DNA of 64,000 nucleotides from NCBI RefSeq assembly GCF_006517815.1, contig NZ_CP041198.1, positions 1,240,001 through 1,304,000 of the forward strand. Direction: 5' to 3'. The position numbers were made by a program, and so were the translations under genes. The notes below the pieces were generated by a model. That model saw nothing but the letters and a program-made list of their open reading frames with translations. It ran no database searches and had not been told where the DNA came from. Numbering within the stretch: position 1 is the stretch's first letter; each line of letters begins with the position of its first letter. This document shows positions 34,107 through 42,423 of this stretch, one piece after another. The stretch comes from Pseudarthrobacter sp. NIBRBAC000502770 (GTDB lineage Bacteria > Actinomycetota > Actinomycetes > Actinomycetales > Micrococcaceae).

Positions 34107-34311
34107 CGTGCCTTCAGCCGTCAGGGACGACCGCCCCCAGCGGGCAGCCATGATCCAGCAGGTAATGCAATCCGGCCACCCTGATGTGCGCGGGCTGCTG
34201 CGCCCAGGCCATCGGCCAAGGCTGAACAGATCCCACGCCGCACCGTGCGTACCATGGCGTTCACCGGCCAGAACCTGGACACAGGCGCCAAACGGCTTAT
34301 TCATCACTAGA

Positions 34312-34362
34312 GAGAACACCCGTTCTCCCTGATGACGCTTACACTAGAGAACAATCGTTCTC
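34312..34362 (+). promoter_or_regulatory. twin palindromic operators for the TetR regulator
   Basis: Two 16-bp sites of the form GAGAAC-N4-GTTCTC occur at 34312-34327 (spacer ACCC) and 34347-34362 (spacer AATC), with centres 35 bp apart and the second ending 30 bp before the GTG start. They are the obvious autoregulatory operators, and the first may also control a divergent message toward sigK. Confidence 0.8.
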
Positions 34363-34392
34363 CAGGCAAGCGACAAGAAAGAAACACTCACT

Positions 34393-35079
34393 GTGGCCCC
34401 ATCCGAGTCAGTTGAGAATGGGGCCGTCCCAAGCAGGCCCGATGATGCCGCCGCCAGGGAGCTGGTACTCGAGGCCGCCGGCCGACTGTTTTACGCCCGT
34501 GGATTTACCGGGGTGGGGATGAATGAACTGCGGGCAGAATCCGGTATCCCGCTCAAGCGGCTGTACCGTTTATTCCCGGCCAAGGAAGCCATCGTGGAAG
34601 AGGTTCTCCACCACTGGAAAGACGTCTGGACCGCCGGGATCACCGCCCAGGTCCAGGCAGCACAGGAGCCGCGCGAACAGCTCCTGGCGGTTTATGACTT
34701 CCTCGCCGACTGGTTCACCTCACCGGGATTCCGGGGGTGCGCGTTCATCAACTCCTTTGGTGAGGTCGGAGGTGCTTCCGGGCGCATCAAAGACATCGTC
34801 AGAGAACAAAAAAGGCACTTCCAGGACTACCTGGCCCGGCTGGCAGCCGAGGCCGGGGCACCCGATGCGCTGGCTCCGCAGCTTGCCATTCTGGCCGAGG
34901 GGGCCATCACCACAGCGGCCATCGCAGCCAGCGCCGCACCGGCCCACCACGCCCGCGCAGCCGCGGAAATCCTCATCGACGTCGCTTTCCACGCCACCCC
35001 CGTCGGCCTCAACAGCACGGGCAGCCCCACTGACGGCATTCCGTCATCTCCAACCCCCAGGCCAATGCCCGGCAAGTAG
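34393..35079 (+). CDS. TetR/AcrR-family transcriptional repressor
   Basis: This 228-aa protein has an N-terminal TetR DNA-binding domain (ELVLEAAGRLFYARGFTGVGMNEL, residues ~25-48; AESGIPLKRLYRLFPAKEAIVEEVL) and a C-terminal ligand domain with several hydrophobic helices (LAPQLAILAEGAITTAAIAAS). The GTG start at 34393 lies 30 bp after the second of two GAGAAC-N4-GTTCTC palindromes, so it almost certainly represses itself. The segment SPGFRGCAFINSFGEVGG is typical of the TetR subgroup that controls redox or aromatic-compound genes. The controlled genes are not certain; none stands directly downstream. Confidence 0.9.
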   Translation: MAPSESVENGAVPSRPDDAAARELVLEAAGRLFYARGFTGVGMNELRAESGIPLKRLYRLFPAKEAIVEEVLHHWKDVWTAGITAQVQAAQEPREQLLAVYDFLADWFTSPGFRGCAFINSFGEVGGASGRIKDIVREQKRHFQDYLARLAAEAGAPDALAPQLAILAEGAITTAAIAASAAPAHHARAAAEILIDVAFHATPVGLNSTGSPTDGIPSSPTPRPMPGK

Positions 35080-35460
35080 CGTGCGCCAGCCGCGCAACGA
35101 CGCCCCTGCGTGCCCTGATGTGAGCCCGTGTCGAGAATCGCAAGCTGCGCCAAAGCCCCGCTGACCCGCCGGCCTGGGGGTGAGCATACGTCCTGTGCCG
35201 GCCTCCACGTGTTGCACCGTGCCGGGTGACTGCCGGGGGGCCGGGGCCCGGGGATGGGCCGGACCGCCCGTGAGGGCAGGTTCCCGCGTCGTGGCCGGCA
35301 CCATTGCCTTTTCCCTTCCTCATCATCGACGGAGAGGGTACGGTAGCGCTTATCACGGCCGTTTTGGCTGTGGCGACGAGGGCACGTCGCAGCGCTGGGG
35401 TGCGCTAAAGGACCGAGTCCTGCCCCCGCCATTTCAATCTGAATGGCAGGAGAATGTTCC
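35080..35460 (+). other. gap upstream of the ferritin-like gene
   Basis: No gene is seen. The last 30 bases hold an AGGAG ribosome-binding site and CCATTTCAATCTGAATGG, an imperfect palindrome just upstream of it that could be an operator. Confidence 0.4.
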
Positions 35461-36417
35461 ATGTTCGAACAGCGTTTCATAGTTGATGCAATTTCCCGCA
35501 GTGCCGAAAACGCGGTGGACCGACGCAGGTTTTTCCGTGCCGCCGGCCTAAGCGGTATCACGGCCGGCGCGGCGTTTGTCGCAGCGTCCGCGGCCGCTTC
35601 CCCAGCCGTCGCGGAAGAAGACGGAGCGCCAAGTGACGCGGCGATCCTGAACTTCGCCCTGAACCTGGAATACCTCGAGGCGGAGTTTTACCTCCGTGCG
35701 GTCACCGGCACCGGCCTGCCGGAGAACATGACGACCGGCACGGGCAAGCGCGGCCCGGTGACCGGTGGACGGCAGGTGACGTTCAAAACCCCACTGATCC
35801 AAAAGTACGCCCAGGAAATCGCCGGGGACGAAAAAACCCACGTCGCCTTCCTGCGCAGCGCCCTCGGCTCCGCGGCAGTCTCACGGCCCAGCATCAGCCT
35901 TGACGACAGCTTCACCGCCGCAGCCCGGGCCGCCGGATTGATCGGTGCCCACGATACGTTCGATGTTTACGCCAATGAAGTGAACTTCCTCTTCGGGGCG
36001 TTCATCTTCGAAGACGTCGGTGTCACCGCCTACAAAGGCGCCGCCCCTTTAATCAGTAACAAAACCTACCTCGAGGCCGCAGCCGGTTTACTGGCCGTGG
36101 AGGCCTATCACGCCGGGATTATCCGCACAACGCTCTACGCCCTCGGTGTGCAGACACCCGCCATTTACACCACCGTGCAAAAGATCTCGGACGCCCGCGA
36201 CAGCCTGGACGGGACAACGGACCTGGACCAGGGCATCGGCACCGCCTCCACGGCCAACCTCGTTCCGACCGACGCGAACGGGCTGGCCTTCAGCCGAACC
36301 GCGGCCCAGGTACTGAACATCGCCTACCTCGACTCCGAGCAGGTCAGCTCCGGCGGCTTCTTCCCCGCTGGCGTCAATGGCAGCATCAACACCAGCGGCG
36401 ATAACGACAACGACTAA
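35461..36417 (+). CDS. Tat-exported ferritin-like protein
   Basis: The 318-aa protein has a twin-arginine signal [20 protein letters not shown] (about residues 22-41) ending near ASPAVAEED, then a ferritin-like helical bundle (PF13668 type, as in desiccation-related proteins): [23 protein letters not shown] with Glu ligands and [20 protein letters not shown], then [23 protein letters not shown] and [15 protein letters not shown]. These give paired Glu and Glu-x-x-His sets suited to a metal centre. ATG 35461 has AGGAG seven bases upstream. It is probably outside the membrane and may bind iron or manganese against oxidative stress. A 21-bp hairpin follows. Confidence 0.88.
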   Translation: MFEQRFIVDAISRSAENAVDRRRFFRAAGLSGITAGAAFVAASAAASPAVAEEDGAPSDAAILNFALNLEYLEAEFYLRAVTGTGLPENMTTGTGKRGPVTGGRQVTFKTPLIQKYAQEIAGDEKTHVAFLRSALGSAAVSRPSISLDDSFTAAARAAGLIGAHDTFDVYANEVNFLFGAFIFEDVGVTAYKGAAPLISNKTYLEAAAGLLAVEAYHAGIIRTTLYALGVQTPAIYTTVQKISDARDSLDGTTDLDQGIGTASTANLVPTDANGLAFSRTAAQVLNIAYLDSEQVSSGGFFPAGVNGSINTSGDNDND

Positions 36418-36466
36418 AACAACCGAACAAAAAGCCGGGCCTGCACCCTATGTGTCCGGCAAAAGA

Positions 36467-36512
36467 GAGACGCACCTTCCCCCACGCGGCAGCGTGGGGG
36501 AAGGTGCGTCTC
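36467..36512 (+). terminator. perfect 21-bp hairpin after the ferritin-like gene
   Basis: The arms 36467-36487 and 36492-36512 are exact complements with a four-base GGCA loop, 50 bp after the stop codon. There is no T-run, but the stem is long enough to stop transcription or to protect the message end. Confidence 0.75.
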
Positions 36513-36637
36513 CAATCATCGGGCACGGTCACCCGACATGCCCGACCAGGGACGCGCGGTGCGGTGCGTTGCCAGCTGCCCCGCACCGCCGGGTCCCGTA
36601 CTTCTCCCGGCCCCGGCCGCCCTGGTGCCCGTGAGGC

Positions 36638-36823
36638 TTAGTCGGAGCCGGTGTCCTGCGCCTCGAGGTGTTTGGCCATAGCCTCAACGGCCTGGTTCCA
36701 GCGAACTGCAAGAGCTTGTCTGCTCAACGGTTCGAACATGCCCGACAGTACCCTCTCCAGAGCATCGTAGGCTGCGTCTTTGACCCGTTCCTGGGCCGCA
36801 GGGCTGTAATAGTTCATGCCCAT
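36638..36823 (-). CDS. small helical protein
   Basis: A 61-aa frame from ATG 36823 (or 59 aa from ATG 36817) encodes a mostly helical soluble protein: NYYSPAAQERVKDAAYDALERVLSGM, then RQALAVRWNQAVEAMAKHLEAQD. No family is recognised. Composition is protein-like and the frame lies between two hairpin- and relic-containing stretches, but there is no strong ribosome-binding site. It could be a free-standing small gene. Confidence 0.45.
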   Translation of the reverse strand: MGMNYYSPAAQERVKDAAYDALERVLSGMFEPLSRQALAVRWNQAVEAMAKHLEAQDTGSD

Positions 36824-36949
36824 AATTCGGCACAGAGACACCAAAAGATGGGCTCCTCCGGGACGGGAGCACCAGGGGCAACCGCCGAGCAAACACCGGG
36901 AACGAAGATTCGACTACCCAGGCGAGTTCCTGCCCCGGTCCCGCTCTCT

Positions 36950-37260
36950 CCCATGAGGTGTGGCGTGTATCGGCCGGGAGAATTGGGGTGGGGCCGCTGT
37001 GCTCTCCGTGCGGGGCGGCGTCGGTTACGGCGAGTCCGGGGGCGGTGATCGCGGCGTCCGGCGAGGGCGGGGGCAATGTGGCCAGAAGCGGGAGTCCTCA
37101 GCCTGCGGCAGGGCGGGTCGAACTGTGGGAAGGCCACCGTGCCCGTGGCCGCCTCCCTGGTAGCCCAGACCGTTACCCGTTATCGGTACCCCCGCCGGGG
37201 CGGTACTGCGACGGCTGACGATCTTGTCCTGAGAAAGCCCGACACCGAGGGTACGCCGAC
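36950..37260 (-). pseudogene. decayed, internally deleted copy of the His-rich/DUF4383 gene pair
   Basis: The - strand here gives AAITAPGLAVTDAAPHGEHSGPTPILPA (36970-37060), matching the tail of the protein at 32159, and about 150 bp further GVGLSQDKIVSRRS, matching the end of the DUF4383 protein at 32779. At base level, CTTGTCCTG and several other blocks are shared in the same order. About 700 bp in the intact copy are compressed to 300 bp here, so most of the first gene has been lost. Confidence 0.75.
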
Positions 37261-37407
37261 CCGGGAACCTGATGCCGACAGGGATGCACGCGCGCGATAG
37301 CGCGGTTCCGTCGATCCTGGTGCCCGTCCACGGCCCTCGCGGCAACGAATCCCAGTACAGGGCGATAGGGTGTCGGCCAGAACTACCTTCTGAAAGGTGT
37401 GTGCTTT

Positions 37408-38040
37408 ATGGGACGAGTCAGTCCGCCGACACGATCACTAACGCGTCCGGTGCTCTTGCCCGCTCTCGCCGGGCTGACGATGCTGGTTCTGGCTGGATGC
37501 GGCGCCGGACCCGCTGACCCCATGCCCGGTCCGGCTACTTCGATAACGGCCTCTGCCGTAGCCAATAGCCCATCAGCGTCGCCGCTCTCTAATACCCAGG
37601 TTGCTGCAGCCGGGGGGCCCTCAGCAGCGGCCTTGATGGTATGTGGGGAGGAAACCCGGGGCAACATCAGCCAGATCCTGGCCCTTTCCACCGTTCCCGG
37701 GACCGCGGCGTCCTGGGCGGACAAACTCTACACCTGCACCTATACGCTGCCGGCCGGGTCCCTCGTTCTCTCGGTCAAGGAAGCAGCGGACCCTGATGCT
37801 GCCCGCGTCACGTTCCAGGATCTGCAGCGGAGCACGCATGCGGCGGCCCCGATTCAAGGATTAGCGAACCTCGGCTTCCCGGCGTTCCAAACGCCGGCCT
37901 CCGCCGTTTTCGTCAAAGACAACTTCGTGTTGACCGTGGACGCGGCAGCCCTGCCTGACACGCTGGGACCCAACCAGGTCACCCGGGCCGCGTTCGCCTA
38001 CCAGGTCGCGACCACGGTCCTGGCCTGCTGGTCCGAATAA
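37408..38040 (+). CDS. secreted lipoprotein of unknown function
   Basis: The 210-aa protein has a lipoprotein signal with lipobox LVLAGC (Cys about residue 31), then a Ser/Pro/Ala-rich linker and a ~130-residue domain with three Cys (MVCGEE, LYTCTYTL, VLACWSE) that probably form a disulphide. The segment GNISQILALSTVPGTAASW is followed by a sheet-like region (SLVLSVKEAADPDAARVTFQDL). ATG 37408 has a GAAAGG about 10 bases upstream. It is the first of a run of exported proteins up to 40298. The fold resembles small actinobacterial lipoproteins without assigned role. Confidence 0.75.
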   Translation: MGRVSPPTRSLTRPVLLPALAGLTMLVLAGCGAGPADPMPGPATSITASAVANSPSASPLSNTQVAAAGGPSAAALMVCGEETRGNISQILALSTVPGTAASWADKLYTCTYTLPAGSLVLSVKEAADPDAARVTFQDLQRSTHAAAPIQGLANLGFPAFQTPASAVFVKDNFVLTVDAAALPDTLGPNQVTRAAFAYQVATTVLACWSE

Positions 38041-38228
38041 GGGCCAACCGGAACCAACCGGAACCAGACCCCAGAAGAAGGCTTCCACATTTGCGCAGGT
38101 CAGGGGGCGGTGAAAAAGTTTCTCTGGCATTTGACCAATCCGTGACGTGGGGCACAACGAACCATTAGTGTCACAGTCATGTGCGCGCCCATCAGGGGAG
38201 CGTCCATTCCAATGGAGGAACAAAAATC

Positions 38229-38978
38229 ATGAAGAAATCCGCTTTCCTGATTGCCCCGGCCCTGGCCCTGGGCGCCCTCGCACTCTCCGTCAGCCCGGCC
38301 CTCGCCGCGGATGGCACGAACTACCAGGCGAACCTGGCCGCTATCAACGGCAGCAACGCCTCCGGATCCGTCATGATCACCGTCAACGGCGATCAGGCCA
38401 CCGTCACCGAAAAAGTCTCCGGTCTCGCCGCCGAGTTCAACGGCGCCCCCTACCCGCACGTCCAGCACATCCATATCGGCGCCAAGGGCACCTGCCCTGA
38501 CATGTCGGCCGACACCAGCAAGGACGGCGTGATCAGCACCACCGAAGGCGCCCCCTTCTACGGCGGGATCGGCACGACCCTCTCCACCAGCGGTGACACC
38601 AGCCCCGCAGCCGGGACCGACCTGAAGGTCGCCGGGATGGGCGCCTCCTACACCTACAACCGGACCTTCACCCTGGACGCGAAGACCGCCGATTCGCTCA
38701 AGGCCGGCACCGCCGTCGTCGTCGTCCACGGCCTGGACCCGGCAACCCTGCCCGCGGCAGCCCAGAAGGAACCCAGCGACCTCGTTCCGTCCCTGCCCCT
38801 GGCCGCGACCTCACCGGCCCTCTGCGGGACGCTGAAGGCCATGCCCGCAGGCGCCCCCGGCACCGGCATCACCACCCCGGCCCCGGCCGGCCCTGACCTG
38901 GGCCTCCTCGCCGCCGGTGGCGGCCTCGTCCTGGCAGCCGGCGGAGCCTACGCCCTCCGCAAGAAGATCGCAGCCTAG
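38229..38978 (+). CDS. CHRD-domain surface protein with C-terminal membrane anchor
   Basis: The 249-aa protein has a Sec signal (AFLIAPALALGALALSVSPALAAD), a CHRD-like domain (QATVTEKVSGLAAEFNGAPYPHVQHIHIG; SYTYNRTFTLDAKTADSLKAG; VVVVHGLDPA), and a C-terminal anchor GPDLGLLAAGGGLVLAAGGAYALRKK with a basic end. The His-containing HVQHIHIG is typical of CHRD proteins. No LPxTG is visible before the anchor, although a class F sortase gene follows 35 bp later. A GGAGGAAC site precedes ATG 38229. It is probably membrane- or wall-bound. Confidence 0.85.
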   Translation: MKKSAFLIAPALALGALALSVSPALAADGTNYQANLAAINGSNASGSVMITVNGDQATVTEKVSGLAAEFNGAPYPHVQHIHIGAKGTCPDMSADTSKDGVISTTEGAPFYGGIGTTLSTSGDTSPAAGTDLKVAGMGASYTYNRTFTLDAKTADSLKAGTAVVVVHGLDPATLPAAAQKEPSDLVPSLPLAATSPALCGTLKAMPAGAPGTGITTPAPAGPDLGLLAAGGGLVLAAGGAYALRKKIAA

Positions 38979-39013
38979 AGCCTAAGAAAGCCCTGGGAAG
39001 TTCAGGAACCCTG

Positions 39014-39739
39014 ATGGGAACTGAAAACAGCAGCCGCCGCGGACGCGTTATCGCCTCCGCGGCGGCCGCGTTGCTCCTGGCCGGCGGCATCACCACCATC
39101 GGCCTGGGCCTGCACGCCGAACCACCCACACCCGCGGCAACCAGTGTCTCGGTTTCCGCGCCGCCACCCGGTACCGCGACCGGCCCGGCCGGTCCCGCTC
39201 CGGTCCCGGCCGCAGCGAACATTCCTTCTGCACCGGCCCCGCCAGTGCCCCCGGCCCCGGATGCCTCACTGCCGGCCTCCGTCCCGGTCCAGATCGACGT
39301 GCCCTCCGTCGGAATCAACGCGGCCCTGACCCCGCTGGGCAAGCAGGCGAACGGCGAAATCCAGACCCCCTCCGGTGAACCCGGCTCGCCCGGGGGCTGG
39401 TATCAGGACTCACCGACTCCGGGCCAAACCGGGTCCGCGATCATCCTTGGCCACGTGAACGCCACCAACAGTGACATCGGGCTGTTCTACCGGCTTCACG
39501 AACTCACCCCGGGCCATGACATCACCATTACCCGCGCGGACCACACCGCCGCCGTGTTCACCGTGGACAAGGTCGATGTATACCGCAAAGCTACCTTTCC
39601 CACGATCGAGGTCTACCAGAACGCCGACCGGCCTGAGGTCCGCCTGATCACCTGCGGCGGCTACAACCCCGCCACCAGGGAATACCTGGACAACACCGTC
39701 GTCTACGCGCACCTCACCTCCAGCCACCCAGCTTCCTGA
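39014..39739 (+). CDS. class F sortase
   Basis: This 241-aa protein has an N-terminal membrane anchor (ASAAAALLLAGGITTIGLGL, residues ~14-33), a Pro/Ala-rich linker and a sortase domain: PVQIDVPSVGINAAL, the catalytic His in ILGHVN near residue 146, and the catalytic Cys in RLITCGGYN near residue 214, with Arg in the following strand (TREYLDNTVVYA). Class F sortases are the small actinobacterial type. Genes for exported proteins lie on both sides; the substrate is not obvious because no LPxTG motif is seen nearby. Confidence 0.92.
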   Translation: MGTENSSRRGRVIASAAAALLLAGGITTIGLGLHAEPPTPAATSVSVSAPPPGTATGPAGPAPVPAAANIPSAPAPPVPPAPDASLPASVPVQIDVPSVGINAALTPLGKQANGEIQTPSGEPGSPGGWYQDSPTPGQTGSAIILGHVNATNSDIGLFYRLHELTPGHDITITRADHTAAVFTVDKVDVYRKATFPTIEVYQNADRPEVRLITCGGYNPATREYLDNTVVYAHLTSSHPAS

Positions 39740-39809
39740 CGCCTGCACCGCCCGCCCGTTCACGGCCGGTCTTCAGGCCTTCCGCCACCGATCCCCAAGA
39801 GGCAACACT

Positions 39810-40298
39810 ATGAAGACCACGGCCCGCCATCGCCTCACCCTGACCCTTATCGGTGCCGCGACCATCATTGGGGCCAGCGCCTGCGGCACGGCCGGGACCG
39901 GGACAGGCTCATCGACCGCCCCGTCGACGACGACCGCGTCAACGGCGTCCATGGATCCGGGCATGAGCATGAGCGGTTCTCCGATGCCCTCATCAATGCC
40001 GCCATCCATGGCAGCGACGACCGGTACCCCAAGCGGGTCCAACGCAGCAGCGGCCGACGCGACGATTCACATCAAATCCTTCGCCTACACCGGCGCCGAG
40101 GGTGTTCCGGCCGGGTCAACGGTGACGGTGATGAACATGGACAACGTCGCCCATACGGTCACCGCTGATGACGGATCCTTCGACGTCGTCGTCAAAGCCG
40201 GGGCGAGCACCACGTTCACCGCCCCGGCAAAGCCGGGCACCTACACCTACCACTGCACCTACCACTCCAACATGCACGGAACACTGGCCGTCAAATGA
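39810..40298 (+). CDS. cupredoxin lipoprotein
   Basis: The 162-aa protein has a lipoprotein-type signal ending in GASAC (Cys about residue 27), a Met/Ser-rich linker and a plastocyanin-like domain. Candidate copper ligands are His in NVAHTVTADD, and Cys, His and Met in YHCTYHSNMHG near the C-terminus, the classical type 1 set. It should carry one copper outside the membrane and may pass electrons or store copper. Its ATGA overlaps the next gene. Nearby CopC and YcnI genes fit a copper theme. Confidence 0.92.
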   Translation: MKTTARHRLTLTLIGAATIIGASACGTAGTGTGSSTAPSTTTASTASMDPGMSMSGSPMPSSMPPSMAATTGTPSGSNAAAADATIHIKSFAYTGAEGVPAGSTVTVMNMDNVAHTVTADDGSFDVVVKAGASTTFTAPAKPGTYTYHCTYHSNMHGTLAVK

Positions 40299-40792
40299 GT
40301 GCGGACCCAGGATCCACACGGGGCCCCAGCGACACAGGAAACACGAAACCGCTGAACCGGGCCGGCCGGGGCAAAACCGCAGGGCTGGTCCTGCGGATCC
40401 TGGCCGCCGCGGCCCTGGCCGTGGACGCCGCCGTGCACGCCGGCCTTGCCCCGGGCTACCAGTCCGCCACTCCCGAAGGTTTCGGCGAGGGCAATCTCTT
40501 TCTCGCTGAGGCCGCCGTCGCTGCGGTGTCCGGGCTGTACGTCCTGATCCGCGGCAGCCGCCCGGCCTGGATCCTTGCCCTGCTCACCGCCGGCGGTGGC
40601 CTGGGCGTCCTGCTCCTCTACCGCTATGTCGACGTCCCGGCGTTCGGGCCCTTCCCCGCCATGTATGAACCGGTCTGGTTCTTCGAAAAAGCCCTCACCG
40701 CCCTCGCCCAGGGCGTCGCGGTCCTCCTCGCAGCCACCGCCCTGAATCTCGACCGCCGGCCCCGGCCTGCATCTGCCACGGCAGGGCAGTAA
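40295..40792 (+). CDS. four-helix membrane protein coupled to cupredoxin
   Basis: The 165-aa protein overlaps the cupredoxin gene by four bases. It has four hydrophobic helices after a polar N-terminus of ~30 residues (VLRILAAAALAVDAAVHAGLA; LAEAAVAAVSGLYVLI; ILALLTAGGGLGVLLLY; ALTALAQGVAVLLAATAL) and a His in the first helix. No family motif is recognised. The tight overlap suggests that it works with the cupredoxin, for example in copper delivery or as a membrane partner. Confidence 0.75.
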   Translation: MSADPGSTRGPSDTGNTKPLNRAGRGKTAGLVLRILAAAALAVDAAVHAGLAPGYQSATPEGFGEGNLFLAEAAVAAVSGLYVLIRGSRPAWILALLTAGGGLGVLLLYRYVDVPAFGPFPAMYEPVWFFEKALTALAQGVAVLLAATALNLDRRPRPASATAGQ

Positions 40793-40856
40793 ACCGCCAC
40801 CAAATCCCCTAATCGGGGGGAGTCCTTCCGGGGATTCCTCTGGTCAGCAGCCGGGT

Positions 40857-41591
40857 TCAGTCATCGAAATGCGTTGTCGTGACCGTTAGGCCGGCGGTGC
40901 GGGTGATGAGTTCCTGGGCGATGAAGGCGATTTTTTCGTTGCGGTGGTTTGACGCGTGGCAAAGAATGTCGAAGGCCTGGTCCTTGGAACACCTGTTCTC
41001 AGCCATGATCATTCCGCAGGCTACATCGATGGCTGTCCGGCTTTCCAGGGCGGCCCGTAGATGGGTTGACACCTCCTCGGCGGCAGCGACTCTTAAAGCC
41101 ACCCGCATGGCCCCGATTGCAGTGTCAGCGAAGGTCACCGCCTCTGCGACCACGCCATCACCGAAAACACCTGGGGCCGGGGCAAAGAAACCCAGCACCC
41201 CGCTGGCCTCCTTACCAAGGTGCAGCCCGATGCCAACAACACTGCCGCCTTCCGGCCCGGGCAGGTCCCTCTCAAGACCCCCCCGCTCTAAACCGGTGCC
41301 ACTATCAACGACAAAAGTCTGGGCCCCGGCTCCGGGCGCATCGGTACCGGAACGTTGGCACAGAAGTCGTACGGAGTCTCCCAGCCTGGATGCGTTCGGG
41401 CTGTTGCCGGCAATCAGAGTGGAGCGTTTGGGCCTGTTCAGAGTGATCACGGTTTCGGTCCACGTTCCGGTCACCCGGTACATCATCTCCGCAGCGGCCG
41501 CGCACAACCCCTGCAGGAAACCTTGAAGGTCTTCGGCCGCCACCAAGGCATACAGCCGCTCTCCGTCACTGATGCCCGCCCCCGCCGTCAT
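40857..41591 (-). CDS. GAF-ANTAR RNA-binding antiterminator
   Basis: The 244-aa protein has a degenerate GAF domain (residues ~15-165) and a C-terminal ANTAR domain: AAALESRTAIDVACGMIMAENRCSKDQAFDIL and ASNHRNEKIAFIAQELI, with the expected helices. ANTAR proteins bind paired hairpins in RNA to prevent termination. The gene is convergent with the cupredoxin set and only 64 bp from it. No two-hairpin target was identified here by eye. The ligand of the GAF domain is unknown. Confidence 0.9.
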   Translation of the reverse strand: MTAGAGISDGERLYALVAAEDLQGFLQGLCAAAAEMMYRVTGTWTETVITLNRPKRSTLIAGNSPNASRLGDSVRLLCQRSGTDAPGAGAQTFVVDSGTGLERGGLERDLPGPEGGSVVGIGLHLGKEASGVLGFFAPAPGVFGDGVVAEAVTFADTAIGAMRVALRVAAAEEVSTHLRAALESRTAIDVACGMIMAENRCSKDQAFDILCHASNHRNEKIAFIAQELITRTAGLTVTTTHFDD

Positions 41592-41766
41592 GGACTAAAT
41601 CTAGAAGCACAAAACCAACGCCACAACAGGTGCAGCCAACAGCTATGCTGCCGACAGCAGCGAGGAAGCCACCCCGATCCTGCAAGAAGCACATGAGACG
41701 CTCTACAGCTAACTGCTCGACACAGTATGGGGCAGTCCCCTTGGCGACCTGGGTCCTGCCCTGCTG

Positions 41767-42342
41767 TCAGGAGTCGGGGCGGTTCAGCCGCCGCTTGACG
41801 GTGACCGCCAGCCACACGAACGCGATGGTGAGCAAAAGCGCGACGGCGGCGGCCACGATTATCCCCGTGGGCGGGCCTGTGCTGGTACTTGTGCCGGTGG
41901 CGGGTGGGGCAGCTAAAGGGGAGGGCTTGGGGCCCGCGGTGGAACTCGCGGTGCCGGCGGTGAAGGTGAAGGTACCTTCGATGGCGTGCCCATCGGCGGA
42001 GGCAACCCGCCAGATCACCGTGTAGTTGCCTTCCGGCGCGCCGGGGGTGATGGCCTGCGTGACGTGGTTGTCGACGATAGCAACGGGCCCATCCGCCCGG
42101 TCGATGCCGTTGGCGTCTTCAACCCGGATCACAGACCCGATCGCGAGAGGGGTGTGATCGAAGGTCAGACCAATCTGGGTGGGAACAGTTCTGACAACGG
42201 AGCCCTTCGCAGGGACGGTGCTCTCGAGCGTGTCGTGGGCTTGTGCCGCGATGGTTGGGAGCATCAGGAACGCTGCCGTGGCGAGGGCCATCAGGACACC
42301 CATCGCCGTCGTTTTGGTGCTGTACAGGTTGGGCGTCTTCAT
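41767..42342 (-). CDS. copC: CopC-type copper-binding protein, copy 1
   Basis: The 191-aa protein has a signal peptide ending near AAQAHD, whose mature N-terminal His is the first copper ligand; then DTLESTVPAKGSVVRTVPTQIGLTFDH, and the later WRVASADGHAIEGTFTF, whose Asp-x-His completes the CopC site. A C-terminal helix (IIVAAAVALLLTIAFVWLAV) anchors it. The gene follows YcnI by 81 bp, a common pair in copper homeostasis. A closely related copy lies at 56226-56786. Confidence 0.92.
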   Translation of the reverse strand: MKTPNLYSTKTTAMGVLMALATAAFLMLPTIAAQAHDTLESTVPAKGSVVRTVPTQIGLTFDHTPLAIGSVIRVEDANGIDRADGPVAIVDNHVTQAITPGAPEGNYTVIWRVASADGHAIEGTFTFTAGTASSTAGPKPSPLAAPPATGTSTSTGPPTGIIVAAAVALLLTIAFVWLAVTVKRRLNRPDS

Positions 42343-42423
42343 GGGCAGGTCCTTTGTCGTGGGGTTCCGGCGGCGGTGCGGCGAGGATGATTAGGACCCT
42401 CTCCGCACCACCGTCGGGGCAGA

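Noticed and set aside
34107..34305. A 66-residue N-terminal extension of the sigma factor
   Set aside because: The in-frame extension does not resemble sigma region 1 or 2, and ATG 34106 has its own GAAGG site.
34312..34362. The two GAAC-N4-GTTC palindromes as LexA boxes
   Set aside because: The outer bases are GA and TC rather than TC and GA, there are two equal sites next to a TetR gene, and this layout is typical of TetR autoregulation.
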